The notes under the pieces are model-generated. The model was not told where the DNA came from and did not search any database. It saw only the letters and a program-made list of their open reading frames with translations. A stretch of DNA of 64,000 bases, taken from Streptomyces sp. DH37 (lineage in GTDB: Bacteria; Actinomycetota; Actinomycetes; Streptomycetales; Streptomycetaceae). Made by a program: the position numbers and the translations under genes. The stretch covers positions 1 to 64,000 of the forward strand of contig NZ_JARVKV010000005.1 in NCBI RefSeq assembly GCF_029813835.1. Reading direction: 5' to 3'. Positions 1-8,093 of the stretch are shown in pieces; position 1 is the stretch's first letter, and every line of letters starts with the position of its first letter.

Positions 1-19
1 GAAGACGCTTCGCGTCTTC
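1..19 (-). terminator. Intrinsic terminator-like hairpin downstream of mbtH
   Basis: Arms GAAGACGC and GCGTCTTC pair perfectly over 8 bp around a TTC loop. The hairpin lies 16 bp past the stop codon of the minus-strand mbtH gene, where a transcription end is expected. A U-tract cannot be judged because the window ends here. The hairpin also marks the probable end of the MbtH transcript. Confidence 0.6.
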
Positions 20-34
20 CCCGCCGCCGGACGT

Positions 35-244
35 TCAGGCCCCGGTCCCGGCCATCCGCCGCCGCAGGCTCAGGGGCCGCATGTCCGTCCACACGCGGTC
101 GATGTGGTCCAGGCACTCCTGCCTGGACCCGCTGGTGCCCTCGGCGAACCAGCCGGCGGGCAGCTCGCGGTCCGCCCGCCAGATGGAGTACTGCTCCTCG
201 TGGTTGCGGACGACCAGGTAGCCGGCCTCGTGGCTGTCGCTCAT
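35..244 (-). CDS. MbtH-like NRPS chaperone
   Basis: This 69-aa protein has the MbtH family signature: a short N-terminus ending in YLVVRNHEEQYSIW, then LPAGW, followed by a conserved Trp in the C-terminal helix (DRVWTDMRP). MbtH proteins bind A domains of NRPSs and are needed for their folding or activity. The ATG is preceded by GAGAGGA at about 8 nt spacing. The gene is transcribed away from the plus-strand NRPS operon, so positions 245-455 form a divergent promoter region. No clear -10/-35 pair was recognised there. Its likely partners are the five A domains encoded between 2.8 and 20.7 kb. It lies beside a terminator-like hairpin at the left edge. Confidence 0.95.
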   Translation of the reverse strand: MSDSHEAGYLVVRNHEEQYSIWRADRELPAGWFAEGTSGSRQECLDHIDRVWTDMRPLSLRRRMAGTGA

Positions 245-455
245 CGCGTCACGTCCTCTCGCACTCGCTCGGTCCACGGGGCCAGCGTGCCCCGGGGCCG
301 CCGGCCGGCCACAGGGACAAACGCGCGGCGGTGTCCGCGCTCGTCGCCGCCTGTTCTTCTCTGGTGGCCCCGCCGCGCGCCCCGGCAGTGTGCTCCACGG
401 CCGGACAGGGCCGAACCCTCCCGAGCCCGCCGAACCCCCTGGAAGGAGTTCCGCC

Positions 456-2840
456 ATGTCGGACGTCCCGGAGAACGTGCATCTCCCCGCCGGGGGATGG
501 CGGCTGTGGGAGCACTTCGCGCTGCGCGGCCCCGGCTTCCCCGCCGAGGGGGTGCTGAGGCTGGCCCCGCCCGGACTCGCCCTGGCGGCCGACAAGTTCG
601 GCCCCCGGGAGGAGCTCGCCGGCCCGGAGTGGGAGGCCTTCGCCGAGGCGTTCTCCACGGCCGCCGTGCGCACCGCCGAACTGCTCCAGGAGATCGCCGC
701 CACGCCCCGCTTCCGGGCGGCGGTGGCCTGGCAGAACCCGGCCGTGCTGCGCACCGGCATCGCGCCGTTCCTGAACTGGACGCCCACCGCGGCCGGGCGC
801 ACCAGCATGCCCCGCCAGCGCGAGGAGCTGGTGGCGCACTACTGGCAGCGCTTCTGCGTCAAGAACGACACCATCGGCTTCTTCGGCCCCGTCGGCTGGG
901 GCCGCTGGGACCTGTCGGAGCGGGGCGTCGCCGTCGATCCCGGCGAGGGGTTCCTGGCCGACTCGCGGGTGTACTTCGCGAGCTGGGCCGTCGACGCGCT
1001 GGCCAGGTCGCTCGGCGAGGACCCCGCCCTGATGGCCTGGATACCGCCCTACCGGGTGTCGTTCGTGCGCGTCGCGGACGGAGCCGTACGGCTGCCGGGC
1101 CGGCCGCCGCAGCCGGTCACCGAGGTGGCGGGCACCGTACTGGGGCTGTGCGACGGCAGGCGGACGGTGGCCGCGATCGCCGAGGCGGCCGGCATCGGGG
1201 TGGAGGAGGCCGCCGAGACCGTGCGCCTGCTCGCCGGGAAGCGGTGGGTGCACTGGCGGCTGGACGTGCCGTCCGGCACCCACCCGGAGCGCGCGCTGCG
1301 GGACGTGCTCGAACGCGTCGGCGACCGGGAGGCGCGCGAACGCGCCCTGGCGGGGCTGGCCGTGCTGGAGCGCGGACGCGACGCGGTCCGGGCGGCGGGG
1401 ACGGACGCCGACGCGCTCACCGCCGCCATCGGCGCCCTGGAGGCGGACTTCGCCGCGCTGACCGCGACCGGCGCCCAGCGCGCCAAGGGCGCGCGGACCG
1501 CGCCGTGCCGCGGCCTGGTCTACTCCGACGCCCGGCGCGCGGCCACGGCCACCGCCGGAGCGGCGCTCCTGGCGGAGCTGGCGCCGCTGGAGCTGTGCCT
1601 GACCGCGGCCCGCTGGATGACCAACCGCTTCGCCGAGGCCGTCGGCGCCCGCATCCGCGCGGTGTACGACCGGCTCAGGGCGGCGGGGGAGGCCGAGGGG
1701 ACCGGGGGAGCGGTGGACCTGGGCACGCTGTGGCTGGAGTGCCTGCCCTCCCCGCACCCGAAGGCGGCCGACGACATCGCCGCGATCCAGGCCGAGCTGC
1801 GCGCCAGGTGGGCCCGCGTCCTGGAGGTGCCGACGGGGACGCGCCGGGTGCGGCTGGCCGGCGCCGACATCGCCGCGCGGGTGCGCGAGGAGTTCGGCGA
1901 GCCGGGCGCGGGCTGGTCGCTGGCCCGCTACGTCAGCCCCGACGTGCTGATCCTGGCCGAGGACCGCGAGGCGGTCGAGCGCGGCGACTTCGAACTGGTC
2001 CTGGGCGAGATGCACTGCGCCCTCAACACGATGGGCGCCTCGCTCTTCGTGCACCAGCATCCCGATCCGGCCGAGCTGGTGGCCGAGACCACGCGCGACT
2101 TCCCCGGGCCGAGGCTGCTGCCGATGCTGGCCAAGGAGCTGCCGCTGAAGTGGTCCGCGCGCAGCAGGCCCTCCCTGGAGCGGCCCGAGGACTACTGCGT
2201 GGCCCTGGTCGACCAGACCGGCGATCCGCACCGGCCGCGCACGGTCCTCAGCGCCGACGTCGCGGTCGAGGAGCGCGGCGACCGGCTGGTCGCCGTACTG
2301 CCCGACGGCGCGGAGTTCCCCCTCCTGGACGTCTTCGCCAACACCCTCACCCAGCGCGTGATGGACCGCTTCACCCTGCGCCCCGAGGGGGAGCACACGC
2401 CGCGGATCACCGTCGACCGGATGGTCGTGGCCCGCGAGACCTGGACGTTCCCGGTGGCCGACCTCGCCTTCGCCGCGGAGAAGGCCGAGGCCGGGCGCTT
2501 CGTACGGGCCAGGCAGTGGCAGCGCGAGCACGACCTGCCCCGCTTCGTGTTCGTCGTCTCGCCGGCCGAACCCCGCCCGTTCTACGTCGACTTCGACAGC
2601 CCCGTCTACGTGACCATCCTGGCCAAGGCGCTGCGCCGGCTGGCCCGCAAGGACCCCGGGGCCCGGGTGAAGGTCAGCGAGATGCTGCCCACCCCCGAGC
2701 AGGCCTGGCTGACCGACGACGAGGGCAACGCCTACACCTCCGAGCTGCGCTTCGTCGCCGTCGACCGGACGGTCACCGACCCGGCGTCCACCGTCCCCGC
2801 CACGGCCTCCGCCACCGCCTCCGCCACCGGGGAGGCGTGA
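456..2840 (+). CDS. Small LanB-like protein (lantibiotic dehydratase N-domain), paralogue 1
   Basis: The 794-aa protein resembles the glutamylation (N-terminal) domain of class I lanthipeptide dehydratases. An N-terminal WRLWEHFALRGPGFP segment is followed by an RQREELVAHYWQRF block. A TIGFFGPVGWGRW stretch aligns with the LanB region TPFGLFAGVGLG, and the protein ends in FYVDFDSPVYV plus the LTDDEGNAYTSEL tail. No separate SpaB_C-type elimination domain follows. LanB lyase-less homologues include PEARL enzymes, which use aminoacyl-tRNA. Which chemistry applies here is unknown, and the usual STRxTPFG arginine is replaced by KNDT. The ATG has GGAAGGAG 8 nt upstream. It overlaps the A-domain gene by one base (TGATG), so it is the first gene of a coupled operon. 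A paralogue is at 5590-7881. Confidence 0.85.
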   Translation: MSDVPENVHLPAGGWRLWEHFALRGPGFPAEGVLRLAPPGLALAADKFGPREELAGPEWEAFAEAFSTAAVRTAELLQEIAATPRFRAAVAWQNPAVLRTGIAPFLNWTPTAAGRTSMPRQREELVAHYWQRFCVKNDTIGFFGPVGWGRWDLSERGVAVDPGEGFLADSRVYFASWAVDALARSLGEDPALMAWIPPYRVSFVRVADGAVRLPGRPPQPVTEVAGTVLGLCDGRRTVAAIAEAAGIGVEEAAETVRLLAGKRWVHWRLDVPSGTHPERALRDVLERVGDREARERALAGLAVLERGRDAVRAAGTDADALTAAIGALEADFAALTATGAQRAKGARTAPCRGLVYSDARRAATATAGAALLAELAPLELCLTAARWMTNRFAEAVGARIRAVYDRLRAAGEAEGTGGAVDLGTLWLECLPSPHPKAADDIAAIQAELRARWARVLEVPTGTRRVRLAGADIAARVREEFGEPGAGWSLARYVSPDVLILAEDREAVERGDFELVLGEMHCALNTMGASLFVHQHPDPAELVAETTRDFPGPRLLPMLAKELPLKWSARSRPSLERPEDYCVALVDQTGDPHRPRTVLSADVAVEERGDRLVAVLPDGAEFPLLDVFANTLTQRVMDRFTLRPEGEHTPRITVDRMVVARETWTFPVADLAFAAEKAEAGRFVRARQWQREHDLPRFVFVVSPAEPRPFYVDFDSPVYVTILAKALRRLARKDPGARVKVSEMLPTPEQAWLTDDEGNAYTSELRFVAVDRTVTDPASTVPATASATASATGEA

Positions 2841-4354
2841 TGCGCACCTTCGTCGACGACATCGCCGGGCACGCCGCCCGCGACCCGCGCCGGATCGCCC
2901 TCACCACCCCCGACGGCGACATGACCTACGGCGAACTCGCCCGCCGGATCGACGCGCTGGCGTCCGTCCTGCGGGAGCGGGGCGCCGGGGCGGAGACGGT
3001 CTGCGCGGTGGCCGTACCGCGCGGCGCGGACGCCGTGGTGGCCATGGCCGCCGTCGTACGCTGCGGGGCGGCCTTCCTCACCCTCGACACCGAGCAGCCG
3101 CCCGCGCGGCTGGCCGCGCTCGTCCGCAGCGGCGGGGCCGACCTGCTGCTGACCGCCTCGGACCCGGCCGGCCGCCCCGACCTGCCGGTCCCCGGCCGGC
3201 CGGTGCCGGTGGACAGTGCCGGACCCGGTCCGTACGCGCCCGTCCCGGACGTCCCGCCCGGCCCGCACACCCTCGCCTACGTCAGCCACACCTCCGGCAC
3301 CACCGGCGAGCCCAGCGCCGTGCTGATCGAGCACGGCGGCCTGGACTCCTATCTGCGCTTCGTCGTCCGCGACTACGGCCTGGGGCCCGGCACCGTGGCG
3401 CTCCAGGTCGCACCGCTGGGCTACGACGCCTCCATCAGGGACACCTTCGCGCCGCTGCTGGCCGGGGGGCGGCTGGTCCTGCTGCCCCGCGCCGAGCTGC
3501 TGCGGCCCGAGTCGTTCGGCGCCGCCGTACGCGCCCACGGCGTGACCGCGCTGCTGAGCGTGACCCCCTCCTTCCTGACCTTCCTGGCCGGACGGCCCGA
3601 CGCGCACCGGCTGCTCGACGGGGTCGGCCTGGTCGTCTCCAGCGGCGAGTCGCTGCGACCCTTCCTCACCGCGGGCGGGCGCTCCCTGGTCCGGGGCCGC
3701 CTGGTCAACCAGTACGGCCCGACCGAGTGCACCATGACCTCCACCCGCCACGCCGTCCCCGCCGAGCCCGACACCGCCGCCGACATCGTCGGCACCCCCG
3801 TGGACGGGGTGGTGGTCCGCCTGCTCGGCGCCGACCTGGAGCCGGTGCCCGAGGGGACCGCCGGCGAGGTCTACATCGGCGGCGCCGGCGTGGCCCGCGG
3901 CTACCGGAACCGGCCCGCCCGTACCGCCGAGTGCTTCGTCCCCGACCCCTACGGCCCGCCCGGCGCCCGGCTGTACCGCACCGGCGACCTGGCCGAGGCG
4001 GGACCCGGCGGGCTGCGCTACCTCGGCCGGAGCGACCGCCAGGTCAAGATCCGCGGCCACCGCGTCGACCCCGCCGAGGTCGAGGGAGCCCTGCTGGCCC
4101 ACCCCCGGGTGGCGCAGGCGGTGGTCACCGCGGGCACCGACGACCGGGGGCGCGTCCACCTCACCGCCCACGTCGCGGGCGATCTGGCGGACGTCACCGA
4201 CGCGGCGCTGCGCACGCACCTGGGACGCACCCTGCCGCCGCACCTGATGCCCCGCCGGTTCGTACGGCTCGCCGAGGTGCCCACCACCCGCGGCGGCAAG
4301 GCCGACCGCCGGGCCCTGGCGGGCACGGGGCCCGGCACGGGGGGTGCCCCGTGA
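2840..4354 (+). CDS. Stand-alone NRPS adenylation domain
   Basis: This 504-aa AMP-forming A domain has no attached carrier. Visible core motifs are A3 (SHTSGTTGEP, lacking the usual following Lys), A4 (GYDASIRD), A5 (NQYGPTE), A7 (YRTGDL), A8 (GRSDRQVKIRGHRVD) and A10 with Lys487 (GGKADR). My hand-aligned specificity positions read roughly D-A-R-S-V-S-Q-M-T-K. I cannot assign a substrate; the Arg at position 239 is unusual. Start and stop overlap both neighbours (TGATG upstream, GTGA downstream), implying translational coupling. The obvious acceptor is the free carrier protein at 5316-5579. Alternative: loading of a carrier domain in one of the NRPSs. Confidence 0.93.
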   Translation: MRTFVDDIAGHAARDPRRIALTTPDGDMTYGELARRIDALASVLRERGAGAETVCAVAVPRGADAVVAMAAVVRCGAAFLTLDTEQPPARLAALVRSGGADLLLTASDPAGRPDLPVPGRPVPVDSAGPGPYAPVPDVPPGPHTLAYVSHTSGTTGEPSAVLIEHGGLDSYLRFVVRDYGLGPGTVALQVAPLGYDASIRDTFAPLLAGGRLVLLPRAELLRPESFGAAVRAHGVTALLSVTPSFLTFLAGRPDAHRLLDGVGLVVSSGESLRPFLTAGGRSLVRGRLVNQYGPTECTMTSTRHAVPAEPDTAADIVGTPVDGVVVRLLGADLEPVPEGTAGEVYIGGAGVARGYRNRPARTAECFVPDPYGPPGARLYRTGDLAEAGPGGLRYLGRSDRQVKIRGHRVDPAEVEGALLAHPRVAQAVVTAGTDDRGRVHLTAHVAGDLADVTDAALRTHLGRTLPPHLMPRRFVRLAEVPTTRGGKADRRALAGTGPGTGGAP

Positions 4355-5319
4355 CCACCGCCGTCGGACTCGACCCCGTCGACGTGCACCTCGCCACCCG
4401 CCGCATCGGCGCGCACGTGCGGCGCACCCCGCTGCTGCGGATGCCGCCGGGAGCGCCGGACGTGCTGCTGAAGGCCGAACACCTCCAGCACGGCGGCTCG
4501 TTCAAGATGCGCGGGGCCGCCAACGCCGTCCTCGCGCTGAAGGCCCGCCGCATCGTGACCGGCTCCTCCGGCAACCACGGGATCGCGCTGGCCAGGCTCG
4601 CCGCCGCGCTCCGCGTCCGGCTGACCGTGGTGCTCGCGGCCGGCGCGAACCCGGCCAAGGCCGCCCTGATCCGCGCCCTGGGCGCGGACACGGTCGGCGT
4701 GGCGGGGGGCGTCGGCGAACGGGAGGAGACCGCCCGGGCCCTGGCCGAACGGACCGGCGCGGTGTTCGTGCCCTCCTCCGACCATCCGCTCGTCGTCGCG
4801 GGCCAGGGGACGGTCGGCGCCGAGATCCTCGCCGACGCGCCCGGCACCGGCACCGTCTACGTCCCCGCCGGCGGCGGCGGACTGCTGGCCGGGATCTGCC
4901 TGGCCGCCCGCCACCACCCGGTGCGGGTGGTGGGCGTCGAACCCGCCGCGATGCCCCGCTACGCCCGCTCCCTGGCGGCCGGCCGGCCCCTGGGCCTGCC
5001 GTCCCGCGACACCGTCGCCGACGGGCTGCGCTGCCAGCGCCCCGGCGCGGTGCCCTACCCGATCGTCCGCGACCGCGTCGACGACATGGTCGCGGTCTCC
5101 GACGCCGACATCCTGGCCGCCGCGGACCTGCTGGCCCGCCACGGGGTCAGGGCCGAGCCCAGCGGAGCCGTCGCACTGGCCGGCGCGCTGCGCGACGGCG
5201 GGCTCGGCGCCCGGCGGAGCCGCCGGTCCGGTACGCCCGTCGCCGTCGTCTCCGGCGGCAACACCACCGCGGCCCTGAGGGCCGCCACCGCCCGACACCA
5301 CCTGGAGGAGACCCCATGA
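4351..5319 (+). CDS. PLP-dependent threonine dehydratase / serine racemase-type enzyme
   Basis: The 322-aa fold-type II PLP enzyme has its Schiff-base lysine in GGSFKMRGAAN (Lys52). It also has the substrate/phosphate loop SSGNHG, the glycine-rich PLP phosphate-binding GGGGLLAG and a C-terminal SGGN that positions the pyridine nitrogen. The lysine context SFKxRGA fits threonine/serine dehydratases and serine racemases better than cysteine synthases. It has no C-terminal ACT domain, so it is not biosynthetic IlvA. The GTG start overlaps the A-domain stop (GTGA), and its own stop overlaps the carrier start (ATGA). It probably supplies or modifies the monomer handled by the A/carrier/LanB set, for example D-Ser, allo-Thr or a 2-oxo acid; this is inference. 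Confidence 0.88.
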   Translation: MTTAVGLDPVDVHLATRRIGAHVRRTPLLRMPPGAPDVLLKAEHLQHGGSFKMRGAANAVLALKARRIVTGSSGNHGIALARLAAALRVRLTVVLAAGANPAKAALIRALGADTVGVAGGVGEREETARALAERTGAVFVPSSDHPLVVAGQGTVGAEILADAPGTGTVYVPAGGGGLLAGICLAARHHPVRVVGVEPAAMPRYARSLAAGRPLGLPSRDTVADGLRCQRPGAVPYPIVRDRVDDMVAVSDADILAAADLLARHGVRAEPSGAVALAGALRDGGLGARRSRRSGTPVAVVSGGNTTAALRAATARHHLEETP

Positions 5320-5579
5320 CCGCCACCGACCGCACCGCCACCGCCACCGCCGACACCACCGACCTGCTGGTCGCCGTCTACCGCGAGACCCTCGGCACGG
5401 CCGACCTCGACCGCGACAGCGACTTCTACGAGGTCGGCGGCGACTCCCTGACCGCCTTCCAGATCACCGGCAGGCTCCAGGAGGTCCTGGGGGTGGAGGT
5501 GCCGGTCTCGCTCGTCTTCGCCTACCCCACGCCCGCCGACCTCGCGTCCGTCGTCGACTCCGACTTCGTCCAGGCGTGA
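5316..5579 (+). CDS. Stand-alone peptidyl/aminoacyl carrier protein
   Basis: This 87-aa free-standing thiolation protein has the phosphopantetheine attachment motif FYEVGGDSLTAF with Ser44. The N-terminus is a Thr/Ala-rich linker of about 15 residues. It is translated from an ATG overlapping the stop of the PLP-enzyme gene, with GGAGGAG upstream. Free carriers paired with a free A domain normally hold an amino acid while tailoring enzymes act on it, before transfer to an NRPS. The flanking PLP and LanB-like genes make those proteins the likely tailoring partners. Confidence 0.93.
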   Translation: MTATDRTATATADTTDLLVAVYRETLGTADLDRDSDFYEVGGDSLTAFQITGRLQEVLGVEVPVSLVFAYPTPADLASVVDSDFVQA

Positions 5580-5589
5580 GGGGCAGACC

Positions 5590-7881
5590 GTGACCGACAC
5601 CTACCTGCCCGGCGGACGCTGGCGGCTGTGGGAGCAGTTCGCGCTGCGCGGCCCCGGCTTCCCGGCCGCCGGAGTGCTGAGACTGGCCCCGCCCGGAGTG
5701 GCCGCCGCCGCCGACAAGTTCGCCCCGGACGACCACCTCGGCGGCGAGCGCTGGGAGGAGTTCGCCGCGCTCTTCGCCGACGCCGCGGTGGAGACCGCGC
5801 ACACCCTCCAGGACATCGCCCGCACCCCCGCCTTCCGCGAGGCCGTGGCCTGGCAGAACCGGCCGGTGCTCGACTCGGGCGTCAAACCCTTCCTGAACTG
5901 GACGCCCACCGCGGCCGGGCGCACCAGCATGCCCCGCCAGCGCGAGGAGCTGGTGGCGCACTACTGGCAGCGGTTCTGCGTCAAGAACGACACCATCGGG
6001 TTCTTCGGCCCCGTCGGCTGGGGCCGCTGGGACGCCCGCACCGACGGGGTCCGCGTGGACACCGGCCGCGGCCTGGTCGCCGGCACCGAGGTCTACTGGG
6101 CCGGCTGGGCCGTCGACGCGCTCGCCGCCGTGATCGGCGCCGACCCCGCGCTGCGGGAGTGGACGGCGCCCCGGCGGGTGCCGTTCGTCCGCCTGGACGG
6201 CACCCGGGTCACGGTGCCGGGCCGGCCGCCCCAGGCCGTCGACGACGCGACCGCCGCCGTCCTGGCGCTGTGCGACGGCACCAGACCCGCGCGGGAGATC
6301 GCCGCCGCCCTGCCCCGCACCGACGTGCCCGCCGTGCTGGAGGACCTGGTGGCACGGCGCTGGGCGGTGTGGCGCCTGGAGGTGCCCGCCGGCACCCACC
6401 CCGAACGCGCCCTGCGCGCCTGGCTGGAGAGGGTGGGGGACCCGGCGGCGCGCGGGCGGGGCCTGGCCGCGGTCGAGTCCCTGGAGCGGGGACGCGCCCG
6501 GGTACGGGCGGCGCGCGGCGCGGACGCGCTGGTCACCGCCCTGGCCGGGCTGGAGGAGGAGTTCACCGCGCTGACCGAGACCGCCGCCGTGCGGGAGAAG
6601 GCGGCCGGGACGGCACCGTGCCGCGCCCTGGTGTACTCCGACTGCCGGCGCGCGGCCACCGCTCGCCTCGGACCCGCCGTACGCGACGCCCTCGCCCCAC
6701 TGGAACCGCTGCTGACCAGCGCCGGCTGGCTCACCGCGCACCTGGCCGAGGCGGTGATGGGCCGGGCGAAGGAGGTGTACCGCGACCTGGCCGCACGCGG
6801 CCCGGTCGACCTGGCCTCGTTCTGGTTCGCCTGCATGCCCGTCCTGCACGGCGACGCCCGCACGGCCGCGGCCGGACTCCAGCGCGCCTTCCGCGCCCAC
6901 TGGGAGGCGATCCTGGCGCCCCCGCCGGGGGCCCGCCGGGTACGGCTGGCGCTGGAGGACGTCGCGGGCCCGGTGCGCGAGCGGTTCGGCGGGCCGGGCG
7001 GCGGCTGGACGGCGGCCCGCTACCTCAGCCCCGACGTCATGATCGCCGCGGACGGGGCGGAGGCCGTCGCGCGCGGCGACTTCGAACTCGTCCTGGGCGA
7101 ACTGCACCTGGCGGCCAACACCCTGGGCGCCTCCCTCTTCGTCCACCAGCACCCCGACCCCGGCGAACTGACCGCCCTCACCGACCGCGACCACCCCGGC
7201 CCGCGCCTGATGCCGCTGCTGCCCAAGGAGCACCGCTCCCGCCTGTCGGCCCGCATCCGGCACGCCCTGGTCCGGCCGCGGGACTACCAGGTCGCCCTGC
7301 TCGACTCCACCGCCGACCCCGGCCGGCCGCGCACCGTGCCGAGCGCGGACGTGGCGGTGCGCGAGCGGGAGGACGGCGAGCTGGCCGTCGTCCTGCCCGA
7401 CGGGGCGGAGTTCCCGGCGGTGGACGTGTTCGCGCACGTCCTGACCACCCTGGCGATGGACCTGTTCCAGGTCCTGCCCGAGGCCGACCACTCCCCGCGG
7501 GTCACCGTCGACCGGCTGGTGGTGGCCAGGGAGACCTGGCGGATCGGCGCGGGCACGGTGGACTTCGCCGCCGAGAAGGACGAGGCCCGCCGGTTCGTAC
7601 GGGCCCGCCACTGGCGGGAGGAGACGGGCCTGCCCCGCTTCGTCTTCGTCGTCTCGCCCACCGAGTCGCGCCCGTTCTACGTGGACTTCGACAGCCCGGT
7701 CTACGTGACCATCCTGGCCAAGGCGCTGCGCCGGCTGGCCCGCAGGGACCCGGGGGGACGGGTCGTGATCACCGAGATGCTGCCCACCCCCGAGCAGACC
7801 TGGCTGACCGACGACGAGGGCAACGCCTACACCTCCGAGCTGCGCTTCGTCGCCGTCGACGACACGGGGGAGGGAGCGTAG
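5590..7881 (+). CDS. Small LanB-like protein (lantibiotic dehydratase N-domain), paralogue 2
   Basis: The 763-aa paralogue of the protein at 456-2840 has the same layout: WRLWEQFALRGPGFP near the start, TIGFFGPVGWGRW around residue 140, and FYVDFDSPVYV plus LTDDEGNAYTSEL at the end. It also lacks an elimination domain. Blocks of about 140 bp (768-910 versus 5889-6031) and the last 200 bp are almost identical in DNA to paralogue 1, while the middle has diverged. That pattern suggests duplication with gene conversion or strong constraint on those surfaces. The start is GTG, 10 nt after the carrier stop, with only a weak Shine-Dalgarno (GGGGCAGA). Two copies in one operon suggest two successive steps or a heterodimer; both are inference. 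Confidence 0.85.
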   Translation: MTDTYLPGGRWRLWEQFALRGPGFPAAGVLRLAPPGVAAAADKFAPDDHLGGERWEEFAALFADAAVETAHTLQDIARTPAFREAVAWQNRPVLDSGVKPFLNWTPTAAGRTSMPRQREELVAHYWQRFCVKNDTIGFFGPVGWGRWDARTDGVRVDTGRGLVAGTEVYWAGWAVDALAAVIGADPALREWTAPRRVPFVRLDGTRVTVPGRPPQAVDDATAAVLALCDGTRPAREIAAALPRTDVPAVLEDLVARRWAVWRLEVPAGTHPERALRAWLERVGDPAARGRGLAAVESLERGRARVRAARGADALVTALAGLEEEFTALTETAAVREKAAGTAPCRALVYSDCRRAATARLGPAVRDALAPLEPLLTSAGWLTAHLAEAVMGRAKEVYRDLAARGPVDLASFWFACMPVLHGDARTAAAGLQRAFRAHWEAILAPPPGARRVRLALEDVAGPVRERFGGPGGGWTAARYLSPDVMIAADGAEAVARGDFELVLGELHLAANTLGASLFVHQHPDPGELTALTDRDHPGPRLMPLLPKEHRSRLSARIRHALVRPRDYQVALLDSTADPGRPRTVPSADVAVREREDGELAVVLPDGAEFPAVDVFAHVLTTLAMDLFQVLPEADHSPRVTVDRLVVARETWRIGAGTVDFAAEKDEARRFVRARHWREETGLPRFVFVVSPTESRPFYVDFDSPVYVTILAKALRRLARRDPGGRVVITEMLPTPEQTWLTDDEGNAYTSELRFVAVDDTGEGA

Positions 7882-7930
7882 CGGCCCGGCCCCGTATCCG
7901 ACCCCGACCCCACCCCCGTCCCCTCCCGCC

Positions 7931-7971
7931 GCGCGGCGGCCCCGCCGGAGACCCCGGCCGGGCCGCCGCGC
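7931..7971 (+). terminator. GC-rich hairpin between LanB2 and the first NRPS
   Basis: Perfect 12-bp arms at 7931-7942 and 7960-7971 enclose an inner GCCGG/CCGGC stem. A second 7-bp hairpin (7976-7982 with 7993-7999) and a 14-bp palindrome (8040-8053) follow before the NRPS start. The 212-bp gap is the longest inside the operon. It may act as an attenuator or partial terminator that lowers NRPS expression relative to the small genes. No U-tract is visible. Confidence 0.45.
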
Positions 7972-8093
7972 GCACGCGTCCGCGAGGGGGGACGGACGCG
8001 CAGACGGCACTGCGCACGCGGCTGCGTCTTCTTCCCTGTCGGGAGGCCTCCCGCCGACGGCAGTCTTCGGGAAAACACCGCATGGAGGCCACA

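Noticed and set aside
104..2839. Long plus-strand frame ahead of the stand-alone A domain
   Set aside because: Arg/Gly/Pro-rich shadow of the LanB-like gene in another frame; the A-domain homology begins exactly at the ATG at 2840.
4351..5319. PLP enzyme as biosynthetic threonine deaminase (IlvA) or cysteine synthase
   Set aside because: It has no ACT regulatory domain and its lysine motif does not fit cysteine synthases; cluster context points to a specialised role.
456..7881. The LanB-like proteins as ordinary class I lanthipeptide dehydratases acting on the precursor at 27466
   Set aside because: They lack the elimination domain, have no LanC partner, and are co-transcribed with NRPS genes. 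The precursor has its own LanM.
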